The position numbers were made by a program, and so were the translations under genes. DNA of 64,000 bases from Herbaspirillum aquaticum (GTDB lineage Bacteria; Pseudomonadota; Gammaproteobacteria; Burkholderiales; Burkholderiaceae_D): contig NZ_NJGV01000007.1 in assembly GCF_002213425.1 (NCBI RefSeq), positions 215,713-279,712 of the forward strand, given 5' to 3'. The notes beneath the pieces are model-generated. The model was not told the DNA's origin, did not search any database, and worked only from the letters and a program-made list of their open reading frames with translations. Shown here piece after piece: positions 1 to 8,785 of this stretch. Each line of letters starts with the position of its first letter. Positions within the stretch are counted from its first letter, which is position 1.

Positions 1-2
1 TG

Positions 3-596
3 CATGCCCTCAGCGGCGGCCTCAACGAGACCTGGGTCAAGGCCGCAGCGCTGGGCCTCTCCATCGATCCGACCAATCCGCTCTATGGCGGTACGCCTGC
101 CGAGCCGGAGCCTGAGCCTGAAGAAGCCCCGGGCATGGAATTCGACCTGTCCGATTTCAAGGCCGCCGAGGTGCAGCCGGACGCCAACCCGGCGCCGGCA
201 GCCGCGATGGATCTGGGCAAGGACATCGACTTCGACCTGGATCTGGAAAACGGCGCCAAGCCGGATGCGGACGAGCCCATCCTGCCGGCTTCCAGCGGCG
301 CGGCTTCGGCCTCGATGCTGCTGGACAGTCTTGACGATGCGCCGGCTGCCACGACCCTGGCCGACCTGGACCTGAGCCTGCCGGAAGACACCCCGGCCCC
401 GTCGGCGGCGAACATCCTGGAAGAGGACGAGGAATCGGCCTTCGAGCAGGAGATGACCACCAAGCTGGACCTGGCCGCCGCCTATGAAGAAATCGGCGAC
501 AAGGAAGGCGCCCGCGAATTGCTGGAAGAGGTGATGCGCGGCGGCAACGACGCCCAGGTGGCGCGCGCCAAGGCCATGATCGCCGCCCTCGGCTGA
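3..596 (+). CDS. fimV: FimV-type pilus assembly/polar hub protein, C-terminal part (partial)
   Basis: The reading frame is open from the window edge and gives the last 197 residues. It contains a very acidic Pro/Glu/Asp-rich stretch and then a C-terminal TPR-like segment with the sequence DLAAAYEEIGDKEGARELLE, ending about three residues after MIAAL. This tail matches the FimV C-terminal domain; in the family an N-terminal LysM and one transmembrane segment come before it, outside this window. FimV proteins are inner-membrane, peptidoglycan-associated hubs that act in type IV pilus assembly and polar organisation. Its place just before truA is typical of Burkholderiales and pseudomonads. A hairpin with a T run follows at once, so it probably ends its own transcript. 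Confidence 0.85.
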   Translation, partial: HALSGGLNETWVKAAALGLSIDPTNPLYGGTPAEPEPEPEEAPGMEFDLSDFKAAEVQPDANPAPAAAMDLGKDIDFDLDLENGAKPDADEPILPASSGAASASMLLDSLDDAPAATTLADLDLSLPEDTPAPSAANILEEDEESAFEQEMTTKLDLAAAYEEIGDKEGARELLEEVMRGGNDAQVARAKAMIAALG

Positions 597-633
597 TCCC
601 GGCCTAGGGAGCGATTACAATAGCTTCATCTCG

Positions 634-667
634 CGGGCAGCTCGCATGAGCTGCCCGTTCGTTTTTA
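634..667 (+). terminator. Rho-independent terminator after fimV
   Basis: A perfect 10-bp stem (CGGGCAGCTC with GAGCTGCCCG) and a 4-nt loop are followed by TTCGTTTTTA. It separates fimV from the truA-trp block. Confidence 0.8.
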
Positions 668-758
668 TCGTGCCGCCAGACCGTGGTGTGCGGGCTGTAT
701 GAAGCTTTCTGCAGGCTCGCGCAGGACCCCGGCCGTTGGCGACAAGCAGTGAATATCC

Positions 759-1667
759 ATGACAGAACTTTCTTCCCCGTCCCAGGGGCTGCGCCGCGTG
801 GTGCTGGGCGTGCAATATGACGGCGCCAGCTGGCAGGGCTGGCAGACCCAGCCGCACCGCCAGACCGTGCAGGACCAGCTGGAAGCGGCCCTGCAGCGCT
901 TCAGCACGACGCCGATTGCCACCACCTGCGCTGGCCGCACCGATTCGGGCGTCCATGCGCTGGAGCAGGTGGTGCATTTCGATACGGCCATTGCCCGCGA
1001 CAGCTTTTCCTGGGTGCGTGGCACCAATGCGTTTTTACCGCCCACGATCGCGGTGCGTTGGGCCTGCGAACTGCCGTGGGTCGATGATGCGGCCATTGCC
1101 GGTGCCAGTGCCGCCGCCCAGGCGGCCGAGTTGCACGGGGCCGAGCGGGAAGGGGCCGAGAGCCTGGCGCAGTTCGGTTTCCATGCGCGTTTTTCGGCCA
1201 TCGCCCGGACCTATCACTACGTGCTCTACAACCACGCGGTGCGCTCGCCGCTGCTGGCCGGCAAAGCTGGCTGGACCTTCCGCCCGCTGGACGCGGACCG
1301 CATGCACCAGGCCGCGCAACACCTGATCGGTGAACATGACTTCACCAGCTTTCGCGCCGTGGAATGCCAGGCCAAGTCTCCGGTACGCAAGATGGAGAGC
1401 ATCGCCGTGCGCCGCCACGGCGACATGGTCGTCTTCACCCTCAAGGCCAATGCCTTCCTGCACCACATGGTGCGCAACATCGTCGGTTCCTTGATCGTGG
1501 TCGGCAGCGGCAAGCAGGGGCCGGAATGGATGGGGGAGGTGCTGGCCCTGCGCGACCGCAGCCGCGCCGCGCCGACCTTCATGCCTGACGGCCTGTACCT
1601 GGCGCGGGTCGACTATCCGGATAGCTGGGCGCTGCCGCAGGAGGCGCGTTCCTGGCCCTGGCTGTAA
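759..1667 (+). CDS. truA: tRNA pseudouridine(38-40) synthase TruA
   Basis: The 302-residue protein converts U38, U39 and U40 of tRNA anticodon arms to pseudouridine in the cytoplasm. The catalytic motif GRTDSGVHA places the nucleophilic Asp at residue 62, close to Asp60 of the E. coli enzyme. The protein is about 30 residues longer than E. coli TruA; an Ala-rich insertion around residues 108-135 seems to account for this. It begins the block truA-trpF-trpB-trpA, a common betaproteobacterial arrangement, with only 50 bp before trpF. Confidence 0.95.
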   Translation: MTELSSPSQGLRRVVLGVQYDGASWQGWQTQPHRQTVQDQLEAALQRFSTTPIATTCAGRTDSGVHALEQVVHFDTAIARDSFSWVRGTNAFLPPTIAVRWACELPWVDDAAIAGASAAAQAAELHGAEREGAESLAQFGFHARFSAIARTYHYVLYNHAVRSPLLAGKAGWTFRPLDADRMHQAAQHLIGEHDFTSFRAVECQAKSPVRKMESIAVRRHGDMVVFTLKANAFLHHMVRNIVGSLIVVGSGKQGPEWMGEVLALRDRSRAAPTFMPDGLYLARVDYPDSWALPQEARSWPWL

Positions 1668-1717
1668 GTGCGTCAGCAGGCTGACCAGTCGAAGTATTCA
1701 CCCATGAGGCAATCTCC

Positions 1718-2386
1718 ATGAGCTTTCGTACCCGCATCAAGATCTGTGGCCTGACCCGTGAAGAGGATGTCCGTGCCACCGTGGCCGCTGGCGCCGATGC
1801 GCTGGGCCTGGTGTTCTATCCCAAGAGCCCGCGCTACGTGACGCCGCATCGTGCCGGCGAGCTGGCCCGTGCGGTGCCGCCCTTCGTGAGCATCGTCGGC
1901 CTGTTCGTCAATCCGACCCTGGAAGAGGTGCAGCAGGTGCTGGCCGAGGCCCCCCTGACGGTGCTGCAGTTCCATGGCGACGAAACGCCCGAGCAGTGCG
2001 CCGCCATCGCCCGTGCTGTTGTCAGACCCTTCATGCGCGCGGCCAGAATAGGAAGTTCGACGCAGCCCGCGGATTTGTTAGAATACGAGCAGGCATATCG
2101 CTCCGCCAGTCCGTTTTTCACCGGACTGCTGCTCGACACCCTGGTCGAGGAGTATGGCGGCAGCGGAAAGGTTTTCGATTGGTCTCTCATTCCAAAAGAA
2201 CTCGCGCCTCGGGCCGTTTTGAGTGGTGGCTTGAGCGTACACAACGTCACTGAGGCGGTGGCAGGCGTTCGCCCGTACGCGGTCGACATCAGCAGTGGCG
2301 TCGAAGCCGCCAAGGGCATCAAGGATGCCGCCAGGATAGAGGCCTTCATCCAGGCCGTGCGTCTGGCCGATGCTACCCCCGTGTAG
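1718..2386 (+). CDS. trpF: Phosphoribosylanthranilate isomerase
   Basis: This 222-residue single-domain TIM barrel performs the Amadori rearrangement of phosphoribosylanthranilate to CdRP, the third step of tryptophan synthesis. Family motifs are clear: KICGLTREEDV near the N terminus with the catalytic Cys, LGLVFYPKSPRYV, and VDISSGVE near the C terminus for phosphate binding. It lies 30 bp before trpB and is probably cotranscribed with it. trpC is not beside it, so the pathway is split on this chromosome, as is usual for Burkholderiales. Confidence 0.95.
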   Translation: MSFRTRIKICGLTREEDVRATVAAGADALGLVFYPKSPRYVTPHRAGELARAVPPFVSIVGLFVNPTLEEVQQVLAEAPLTVLQFHGDETPEQCAAIARAVVRPFMRAARIGSSTQPADLLEYEQAYRSASPFFTGLLLDTLVEEYGGSGKVFDWSLIPKELAPRAVLSGGLSVHNVTEAVAGVRPYAVDISSGVEAAKGIKDAARIEAFIQAVRLADATPV

Positions 2387-2416
2387 CGCACCCCCAAAGA
2401 GTTTCAGAGGAACACC

Positions 2417-3676
2417 ATGAAAGAATTGAATCCCCTCGGCGGTTTCGCCGAGCGTCAAGCCATTCCCGCCGCCGCCCTGCACCAGACGGCCCATTACAAC
2501 CTGCCCGACGCCCGTGGCCACTTCGGTCCCTACGGCGGCAGCTTCGTCTCCGAGACGCTGACCCTGGCCTTGAACGAGCTGCGCGACGCTTATGCGAAAT
2601 ATCAGCACGATGAGCAGTTCCTGGCCGAATTCCACACCGAACTGAAGCATTTCGTCGGCCGCCCCAGCCCCGTGTATCACGCCAAGCGCTGGTCCGAGAT
2701 CGCCGGCGGCGCGCAGATCTACTTCAAGCGGGAAGACCTGAACCACACCGGCGCCCACAAGATCAACAACGTGATCGGCCAGGCCTTGCTGGCCAAGCGC
2801 ATGGGCAAGAAGCGCATCATCGCCGAGACCGGGGCCGGCCAGCACGGTGTGGCGACCGCCACCATCTGTGCGCGCTTCGGCATGGAATGCATCGTCTACA
2901 TGGGCAGCGAAGACGTGAAGCGCCAGCTGCAGAACGTCTACCGCATGAACCTGCTGGGCGCCAAGGTGGTGCCGGTGGAATCCGGTTCCAAGACCTTGAA
3001 GGATGCGCTCAATGAAGCCATGCGCGACTGGGTCACCAACGTCGAGACCACTTTCTACATCATCGGTACCGTCGCCGGTCCGCACCCCTATCCGATGATG
3101 GTGCGCGACTTCCAGTCGGTGATCGGCAACGAGTGCATCCAGCAGATGCCGGAAATCGCCTCGCGCCAGCCGGACTACGTGGTGGCTTGCGTCGGTGGCG
3201 GTTCCAACGCCATGGGCATCTTCTATCCCTACATCGACTATCCGGACGTCAAGCTGGTCGGCGTGGAAGCGGCAGGCGATGGCCTGGAGACCGGCCGCCA
3301 CTCGGCCTCGCTGACGCTGGGCTCGCCCGGTGTGCTGCACGGCAACCGTACCTACCTGCTGCAGGATGCCAACGGCCAGATCATCGAGACCCATTCGGTC
3401 TCGGCCGGCCTGGATTATCCGGGCGTGGGTCCGGAACACGCCTGGCTCAAGGACAGCGCCCGCGCCAGCTATGCCTGCATCACCGATGCCGAAGCGCTGG
3501 AAGCCTTCCACAACTGCTGCCGCATCGAAGGCATCATCCCGGCGCTGGAGTCCAGCCATGCCCTGGCCCATGCGGCCAAGCTGGCGGCCACCTTGCCCAA
3601 GGATCAGATCGTCCTGGTCAACCTGTCCGGCCGTGGAGACAAGGACATGCATACCGTGCAACAGCACCAGGCCTGA
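2417..3676 (+). CDS. trpB: Tryptophan synthase beta subunit
   Basis: The 419-residue protein condenses indole with serine using PLP. The PLP lysine is K115 in the motif HTGAHKINN, and the phosphate-binding loop GGGSNAMG is present. The N terminus is about 20 residues longer than in E. coli TrpB. A GAGGAAC ribosome-binding site lies just before the ATG. It is followed after 75 bp by trpA, whose product forms the alpha2beta2 complex and channels indole to it. Confidence 0.97.
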   Translation: MKELNPLGGFAERQAIPAAALHQTAHYNLPDARGHFGPYGGSFVSETLTLALNELRDAYAKYQHDEQFLAEFHTELKHFVGRPSPVYHAKRWSEIAGGAQIYFKREDLNHTGAHKINNVIGQALLAKRMGKKRIIAETGAGQHGVATATICARFGMECIVYMGSEDVKRQLQNVYRMNLLGAKVVPVESGSKTLKDALNEAMRDWVTNVETTFYIIGTVAGPHPYPMMVRDFQSVIGNECIQQMPEIASRQPDYVVACVGGGSNAMGIFYPYIDYPDVKLVGVEAAGDGLETGRHSASLTLGSPGVLHGNRTYLLQDANGQIIETHSVSAGLDYPGVGPEHAWLKDSARASYACITDAEALEAFHNCCRIEGIIPALESSHALAHAAKLAATLPKDQIVLVNLSGRGDKDMHTVQQHQA

Positions 3677-3751
3677 CCCCAGGCCGGCGCGCACGTGCCG
3701 GCCGGTCCTGCGGGGCCGGCCGGTGGTTTCGACAAAACAATTCATCTCATC

Positions 3752-4549
3752 ATGTCCAGAATCCAGACCACCTTCTCCCAACTGGCCGAGCAGAAGCGCA
3801 AGGCCCTCATTACCTTCATTACCGCCGGCGACCCGGCTCCCGAGCTGACCGTGCCGCTGCTGCATGCGCTGGTGGCCGGCGGCGTCGACATCCTCGAACT
3901 GGGTGTGCCGTTCTCCGACCCCATGGCCGAAGGCCCGGTGATCCAGCGCGCCTGCGAACGCGCCCTGAAATTCGGCATCAGCACCCACGACGTGCTGGGC
4001 TATGTGCGTGAATTCCGCAAGACCAACAGCCACACCCCCATCGTGCTGATGGGCTATGCCAACCCCATCGAACGCTTTGGCGTGGATGCCTTCATCGCCG
4101 CAGCCAGCGAAGCGGGCGTGGATGGCACCATCGTGGTGGACTATCCGCCCGAGGAATGTGAAGAATTCTCCCAAAAGATGCAGGCCCAGGGCATGGACCC
4201 GATCTTCCTGCTGGCCCCGACCTCCTCGGAAGAGCGTATCCGCCAGGTGGCGGCCGTCAGCAGCGGCTTCTGCTATTACGTTTCGTTGAAGGGCGTCACC
4301 GGCGCCGGCCATATCGACACGGCCGAAGTGGCCGAGCGCATCGCCGCCATCCGCCAGCACGTGAAGCTGCCCATCGCGGTGGGCTTCGGCATCCGGGATG
4401 GCGCTACCGCCCGCACCGTCGGCAGCGTGGCCGATGGCGTCGTGATCGGCAGCCGCATCATCGCCGAGCTGGAAAATACCCCGCACGACAAGGCCTGCGA
4501 AGCAGTGCAAGCCTTCGTCACCGATATCCGCCAGGCGCTGGACGCCTGA
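3752..4549 (+). CDS. trpA: Tryptophan synthase alpha subunit (Glu at position 60)
   Basis: The 265-residue TIM barrel cleaves indole-3-glycerol phosphate to indole and G3P and partners TrpB. The ATG at 3752 is chosen because [10 protein letters not shown] is the usual N terminus; an upstream in-frame start would add 19 Pro/Gly-rich residues. The active-site loop reads [14 protein letters not shown]. Glu49 is kept, but the position of the E. coli catalytic Asp60 holds Glu (codon GAA). The rest of the barrel looks intact and the gene is in a complete trpFBA context, so I take it as functional. Confidence 0.95.
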   Translation: MSRIQTTFSQLAEQKRKALITFITAGDPAPELTVPLLHALVAGGVDILELGVPFSDPMAEGPVIQRACERALKFGISTHDVLGYVREFRKTNSHTPIVLMGYANPIERFGVDAFIAAASEAGVDGTIVVDYPPEECEEFSQKMQAQGMDPIFLLAPTSSEERIRQVAAVSSGFCYYVSLKGVTGAGHIDTAEVAERIAAIRQHVKLPIAVGFGIRDGATARTVGSVADGVVIGSRIIAELENTPHDKACEAVQAFVTDIRQALDA

Positions 4550-4592
4550 ACGGCAGCGCCCCGGCCTGGCAGGGCAGGGGAGTGCAATGAGG

Positions 4593-4625
4593 AGCCTCCG
4601 GCAGCGTCCGGGGGCTTTGTTTTTT
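4593..4625 (+). terminator. Terminator after trpA
   Basis: AGCCTCCGG pairs with CCGGGGGCT with one mismatch, and TTGTTTTTT follows. It ends the truA-trpFBA transcript before the accD promoter. Confidence 0.7.
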
Positions 4626-4706
4626 GATATGGCGCAAGCCGGCAGCGGGCAGTTTATTGCCATCAGGAAAGCATGACCGTGCTTTACGTCCGCCGCCGGT
4701 GGGCTC

Positions 4707-4715
4707 TGGTACAAT
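4707..4715 (+). promoter_or_regulatory. Extended -10 promoter candidate for accD
   Basis: TGGTACAAT matches the extended -10 pattern TGnTAnAAT and lies 31 bp before the accD ATG. No good -35 is seen, which the extended -10 type can tolerate. Confidence 0.45.
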
Positions 4716-4746
4716 GCGCGCCACCGGAAACATCTATGAGGTCTCT

Positions 4747-5616
4747 ATGAGCTGGCTCGAGAAGTTATTGCCACCCCAGATTCAACGCGGCTCCACCAGC
4801 CGCAAAGCCATCCCGGAAGGTTTGTGGGTCAAGTGCCCCTCCTGCGAGGCCGTGCTGTACCGTACCGACCTGGAATCGAACCTGCATGTCTGCCCCAAGT
4901 GCAGCCACCACATGCGCATCCGCGCCCGCGCTCGTCTCGATGCCCTGCTCGACGAAGGCGGCCGCTATGAGATCGGCCAGGAAGCCCTGCCGGTCGATAC
5001 CCTGAAGTTCAAGGACAGCAAGAAGTACCCTGATCGCCTCAAGGACGCCATGGAATCCACCGGCGAAACCGACGCGATGGTGGTCATGGGCGGCGCCATC
5101 ATGACCCTGCCGGTCGTGGTGGCCTGCTTCGAGTTCGAATTCATGGGCGGTTCCATGGGCTCCGTGGTCGGCGAGCGCTTTGCGCGCGGTGCCCAGGCGG
5201 CATTGGAACAGAAGGTCCCCTTCATCTGCATCACCGCCACGGGCGGTGCGCGCATGCAGGAAGGCCTGCTGTCGCTGATGCAGATGGCCAAGACCACCGC
5301 CATGCTGACCAAGCTGTCGGAAAAGAAGCGGCCCTTCATCAGCGTGCTGACCGACCCGACCATGGGCGGCGTTTCGGCATCCTTCGCCTTCATGGGCGAC
5401 GTGGTGATGGCCGAACCCAAGGCACTGATCGGCTTTGCCGGCCCGCGCGTGATCGAGAACACGGTGCGCGAGAAGCTGCCAGAAGGCTTCCAGCGTGCTG
5501 AATTCCTGGTTACCAAGGGCGCCATCGACATGATCGTCGACCGCCGCAAGATGCGCGAGGAAATCGCCCATCTGCTGGCCCTGCTGCAAAATCAGTCCGC
5601 CGAAACGGTTTCCTGA
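4747..5616 (+). CDS. accD: Acetyl-CoA carboxylase carboxyltransferase beta subunit
   Basis: The 289-residue protein is one half of the carboxyltransferase that moves CO2 from biotin to acetyl-CoA, the first committed step of fatty acid synthesis. The N-terminal zinc finger has Cys30, Cys33, Cys49 and Cys52. The crotonase-fold body contains the GGARMQEG loop. The ATG at 4747 gives the standard N terminus [10 protein letters not shown]; 41 upstream in-frame codons are rejected as leader. The gene is flanked by terminators on both sides and precedes folC, the classic accD-folC order. Confidence 0.97.
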   Translation: MSWLEKLLPPQIQRGSTSRKAIPEGLWVKCPSCEAVLYRTDLESNLHVCPKCSHHMRIRARARLDALLDEGGRYEIGQEALPVDTLKFKDSKKYPDRLKDAMESTGETDAMVVMGGAIMTLPVVVACFEFEFMGGSMGSVVGERFARGAQAALEQKVPFICITATGGARMQEGLLSLMQMAKTTAMLTKLSEKKRPFISVLTDPTMGGVSASFAFMGDVVMAEPKALIGFAGPRVIENTVREKLPEGFQRAEFLVTKGAIDMIVDRRKMREEIAHLLALLQNQSAETVS

Positions 5617-5634
5617 TTAGCCGCTATACTTCAG

Positions 5635-5674
5635 GCCCGGATTTGCAGAAGTGCAAATCCGGGCTTTGTCTTTT
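5635..5674 (+). terminator. Strong terminator after accD
   Basis: A 13-bp perfect stem (GCCCGGATTTGCA with its complement) and a 4-nt loop are followed by TTTGTCTTTT. Confidence 0.85.
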
Positions 5675-5687
5675 CGACATCCGCAAG

Positions 5688-5711
5688 CCGTAATCCGTAA
5701 TCCGTAATCCG
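5688..5711 (+). repeat. Short tandem heptamer CCGTAAT x3
   Basis: Three exact copies of CCGTAAT plus a partial CCG lie between the accD terminator and the folC start. The tract is not coding. It may vary in copy number between strains. Confidence 0.8.
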
Positions 5712-5747
5712 TTTTTCGAGCAGCCGCTTCACCGACCGAGACGCGCC

Positions 5748-7061
5748 ATGACTTCCCAAGCCTCCCCGACTCCCGCCACCCTCAATGAATGGCTGGCCCT
5801 GCTGGAACAACGCCATTTCAAGCAGATCGACATGGGCCTGGACCGCGTGCAGGCCGTGAAGGAAAAGCTCGACATCCGCTTCGACTGCCCCGTCATCATG
5901 GTGGCCGGCACCAATGGCAAGGGTTCTACCTGTGCCATGCTGGAATCGATCCTGTTGCGCGCCGGTTACCGCGTGGGCCTGTACATCAAGCCGCATTTCC
6001 TGCATTTCAATGAACGTGCCCGCCTGTCCGGCGACATGGCCAGCGATGCCCAGCTGATTGCCGCCTTCGAAGCGGTGGAAGCGCAGCGCGGCGACATCTC
6101 GCTGACCTATTTCGAATTCACCACCCTGGCGATCATGAAGCTGCTGGCCGATGCCAAGCAGGATGTGGTGATCCTGGAAGTCGGCCTGGGCGGGCGCCTG
6201 GATGCGGTCAACGTGATCGATGCCGATGTGGCCATCGTCACCAGCATCGACATCGACCACACCGAATACCTGGGCGAGACCCGCGAAGAGATCGGTTTCG
6301 AGAAGGCCGGCATCTTCCGTCCCGGCAAGGTGGCCGTGTGCGGCGACCCGGTGCCGCCCAAGTCGCTCATTGCCCACGCCGAGAAGATTGGCGCCGACCT
6401 GTGGCTGATGGGCCGTGATTTCAATTACCAGGGCGACAAACAGCAATGGGCCTACGGCGGACGTGGTATGCGCCGCAATTCGCTGGCCTATCCCAGCCTG
6501 CGCGGCGCCAACCAGATCTTGAACGCCTCGGCCGCCTTGGCCGCGCTGGAAGCCCTGCGTGAAGTGCTGCCCGTGGGTGCCCAGGAAGTGCGTACGGGCC
6601 TGGCCACGGTGGAGCTGCCGGGCCGCTTCCAGGTGCTGCCGGGCCAGCCGCTGGTGATCCTGGATGTGGCGCACAATCCGCATGCGGCCGCCACGCTGGC
6701 GCAGAACCTGGACAACATGGGCTTCCACCCTTATACCTATGCGGTGTTCGGCTCCATGCTGGACAAGGACATCGAAGGCGTCATCGGCCACCTCAAGGAC
6801 AAGATCGACCACTGGTGCGTGACCGATCTGCCGCTGCCGCGCGCGGCCAGCGCGCAACAGCTCAAGGAAGCCCTGCTGGGCGCCGGCGTGCAGCCGGAAT
6901 TCAGGCGGGACGCGGCGCGCAGCGTAGAAACCTTCACTACACCGGCCGAGGCGTATGCAAATGCATTAAGCAGAGCAGGGGAGAATGATAGAATTGTGGT
7001 TTTCGGGTCCTTCCTGACCGTAGCCGGCGTCATGCAGGCGCGCCGCCCCGGTCTGCACTGA
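5748..7061 (+). CDS. folC: Bifunctional dihydrofolate synthase/folylpolyglutamate synthase
   Basis: The 437-residue Mur-ligase-fold enzyme adds glutamate to dihydropteroate and to tetrahydrofolates using ATP. The P-loop GTNGKGST spans residues 54-61, and the later motif ILDVAHNPHAA marks the C-terminal domain. Length is normal. It is the first gene of the run folC, SPOR protein, cvpA, purF, with about 100 bp before the SPOR gene. Confidence 0.95.
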   Translation: MTSQASPTPATLNEWLALLEQRHFKQIDMGLDRVQAVKEKLDIRFDCPVIMVAGTNGKGSTCAMLESILLRAGYRVGLYIKPHFLHFNERARLSGDMASDAQLIAAFEAVEAQRGDISLTYFEFTTLAIMKLLADAKQDVVILEVGLGGRLDAVNVIDADVAIVTSIDIDHTEYLGETREEIGFEKAGIFRPGKVAVCGDPVPPKSLIAHAEKIGADLWLMGRDFNYQGDKQQWAYGGRGMRRNSLAYPSLRGANQILNASAALAALEALREVLPVGAQEVRTGLATVELPGRFQVLPGQPLVILDVAHNPHAAATLAQNLDNMGFHPYTYAVFGSMLDKDIEGVIGHLKDKIDHWCVTDLPLPRAASAQQLKEALLGAGVQPEFRRDAARSVETFTTPAEAYANALSRAGENDRIVVFGSFLTVAGVMQARRPGLH

Positions 7062-7167
7062 TCCCGAACCCGCGTTCCGGAGCCGGCCGCCTTTGCCCGG
7101 CGGTGCCAGGGCCTGAGTGGCCAGGCAGGTTTTCCACGATTTCCAGATCAATTCAAGACGACTCCGC

Positions 7168-8154
7168 ATGGGCTTGTTCTCGTTTTTCCGTAAAAACAAG
7201 CAGGATTCTTCTGCTGACCAAGGGTCCTTCCGTTCACGTTCCGAGGAGCAATCTTCCGTCATCCGCAGCCGTAGCAGCCGCAGTGCAGCCAACGGCGCCG
7301 CTGGCACCGGCCGCAGCAGCCGCAGCAAGGCGGGCAAGGATGCCGCCGCCGATCCGCTGTTGCCAGAAAAGAAACGCGCCCGCCGCCGCCTGATCGGCGC
7401 CGTCGCGTTGGCACTGGCGGTGGTGATCGTGTTGCCGATGATCCTCGATTCCGAGCCCAAGCCGCTCAACGACGACATCGCCATCCAGATCCCGTCCAAG
7501 GACCAGCCGGCTGCCGATGCGGCCCAGCCGGGTGGCCGCGATGCCAAGCAAGCCTCGCTGGACCAGAAGGAAGAGATCGTCGAGCCGTCCAGCATCGCCC
7601 CTGAACCGGCTGCAGCCACACCGGCTGCCCCGGCCCAGCCGGTGACGCCGCCGGTGGCCGCGGTGGCGCCCAAGGTGGTGGAGAAGGCGAGCGAAAAACC
7701 GACCGAAAAGCCGGTCGAGAAGCCCGTTGAAAAGCCGGTGCACAAGGCCGAGGAAAAGAAGCCGGCCGTGGCCGAGCACAAGGAAGAACCGAAGAAGGAA
7801 GCTGCCAAGCCCAAGGCCCCTGCGCACACCGCCGACGACGATGCGGCGCGAGCGCTGGCGATTCTGGAGGGCAAGCCGGCCAGTGCGGCTGCGGCCCCGG
7901 CGGAGAAGAAACCGGCCGCTGCTGGCGGCAAGTTCGTCATCCAGGTGGCTGCGCTGGCCACCCAGGATAAGGTCAATGAATTGCGCAACAAGCTCAGCGC
8001 CGCCGGCATCCATTCGTATACGCAAAAGATCGCAACCGAGGCAGGAGAGCGCACGCGCATTCGCGTGGGCCCCTTCGCCAGCCGCGAGGAAGCCGAGCGC
8101 ATGGGCGGCCGAATCAAGAAGCTGGGCCTGAATGCCACGATTGTTCCTGCTTGA
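7168..8154 (+). CDS. SPOR-domain membrane protein (DedD-like)
   Basis: The 328-residue protein has a basic Ser/Arg-rich cytoplasmic N terminus, one transmembrane segment at about residues 72-92 and a long Ala/Pro/Lys/Glu-rich periplasmic linker containing short EKP-type repeats. A C-terminal SPOR domain runs from about residue 250 to the end. SPOR domains bind denuded septal peptidoglycan, so a role at the division site is likely. The ATG at 7168 is preferred because MGLFSFFRKNKQD is the usual start of this family; an upstream start would add 17 residues. The position between folC and cvpA equals that of dedD in E. coli. Confidence 0.85.
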   Translation: MGLFSFFRKNKQDSSADQGSFRSRSEEQSSVIRSRSSRSAANGAAGTGRSSRSKAGKDAAADPLLPEKKRARRRLIGAVALALAVVIVLPMILDSEPKPLNDDIAIQIPSKDQPAADAAQPGGRDAKQASLDQKEEIVEPSSIAPEPAAATPAAPAQPVTPPVAAVAPKVVEKASEKPTEKPVEKPVEKPVHKAEEKKPAVAEHKEEPKKEAAKPKAPAHTADDDAARALAILEGKPASAAAAPAEKKPAAAGGKFVIQVAALATQDKVNELRNKLSAAGIHSYTQKIATEAGERTRIRVGPFASREEAERMGGRIKKLGLNATIVPA

Positions 8155-8188
8155 ATTTGGCTACAGATAGCCGCATATTGTTGTCATC

Positions 8189-8689
8189 GTGACGATATTT
8201 GACTACCTGGTGCTGCTGATCCTTGTTTGTTCAGTGATCATCGGCACCCTGCGCGGACTGGTGCGCGAGGTGTTGTCCCTGGCCGGCTGGATCGTCGCGC
8301 TGGTGGTGGCCAATACTTATGGCGAGGCGCTGTCGACGATGTTGCCCGATGTGGTGCCGGGTGAACTGACGCGCTTGATCGTGGCCTTCATTGCGCTGTT
8401 CATCGGTACGCGCCTGTTGATGGCGCTGGTGGCCAAGACGCTGGGCGAGCTGGTCAAGGCGACCGGCCTGGGTTTCCTCGATCGCACGCTGGGCAGCATT
8501 TTTGGCGTGGCGCGCGGGGTGTTGCTGGTGGTCGCGGTGGCCTTGCTGTGCGGTACCACGGCCATTCCGCAGCAGGATTTCTGGAAGCAGGCACGCTTCA
8601 GCCCCTGGGTCGAGCAGGCCGCCGAAGCGGTGCTGCCTTACCTGCCGGGCAAGCTGGCCGAGCATGTGAGTTTTTCCACTCCGGTGTGA
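8189..8689 (+). CDS. cvpA: CvpA family membrane protein
   Basis: The 166-residue protein has four hydrophobic segments and the CvpA pattern beginning TIFDYLVLLILVCSVIIGTL. It starts with GTG. CvpA homologues are inner-membrane proteins needed for colicin V production in E. coli and linked to envelope homeostasis; the molecular role is not settled. It sits between the SPOR gene (34 bp away) and purF (96 bp), the conserved dedD-cvpA-purF order. Confidence 0.9.
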   Translation: MTIFDYLVLLILVCSVIIGTLRGLVREVLSLAGWIVALVVANTYGEALSTMLPDVVPGELTRLIVAFIALFIGTRLLMALVAKTLGELVKATGLGFLDRTLGSIFGVARGVLLVVAVALLCGTTAIPQQDFWKQARFSPWVEQAAEAVLPYLPGKLAEHVSFSTPV

Positions 8690-8785
8690 GCGGATGGACG
8701 GCCCCGTGGCGGGGACCTCCGGATCGCGGGAGTGGCGTGGCAGTCGTGGTTCATTTTCGTTTTCGTTTTTCGTTAGGAGTCCACC

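Noticed and set aside
2078..4714. Long open frame of about 880 codons antisense to trpF-trpB-trpA
   Set aside because: It is a shadow frame of a GC-rich genome; it runs against three strongly conserved enzymes and its His/Gly/Gln-rich product has no domain pattern.
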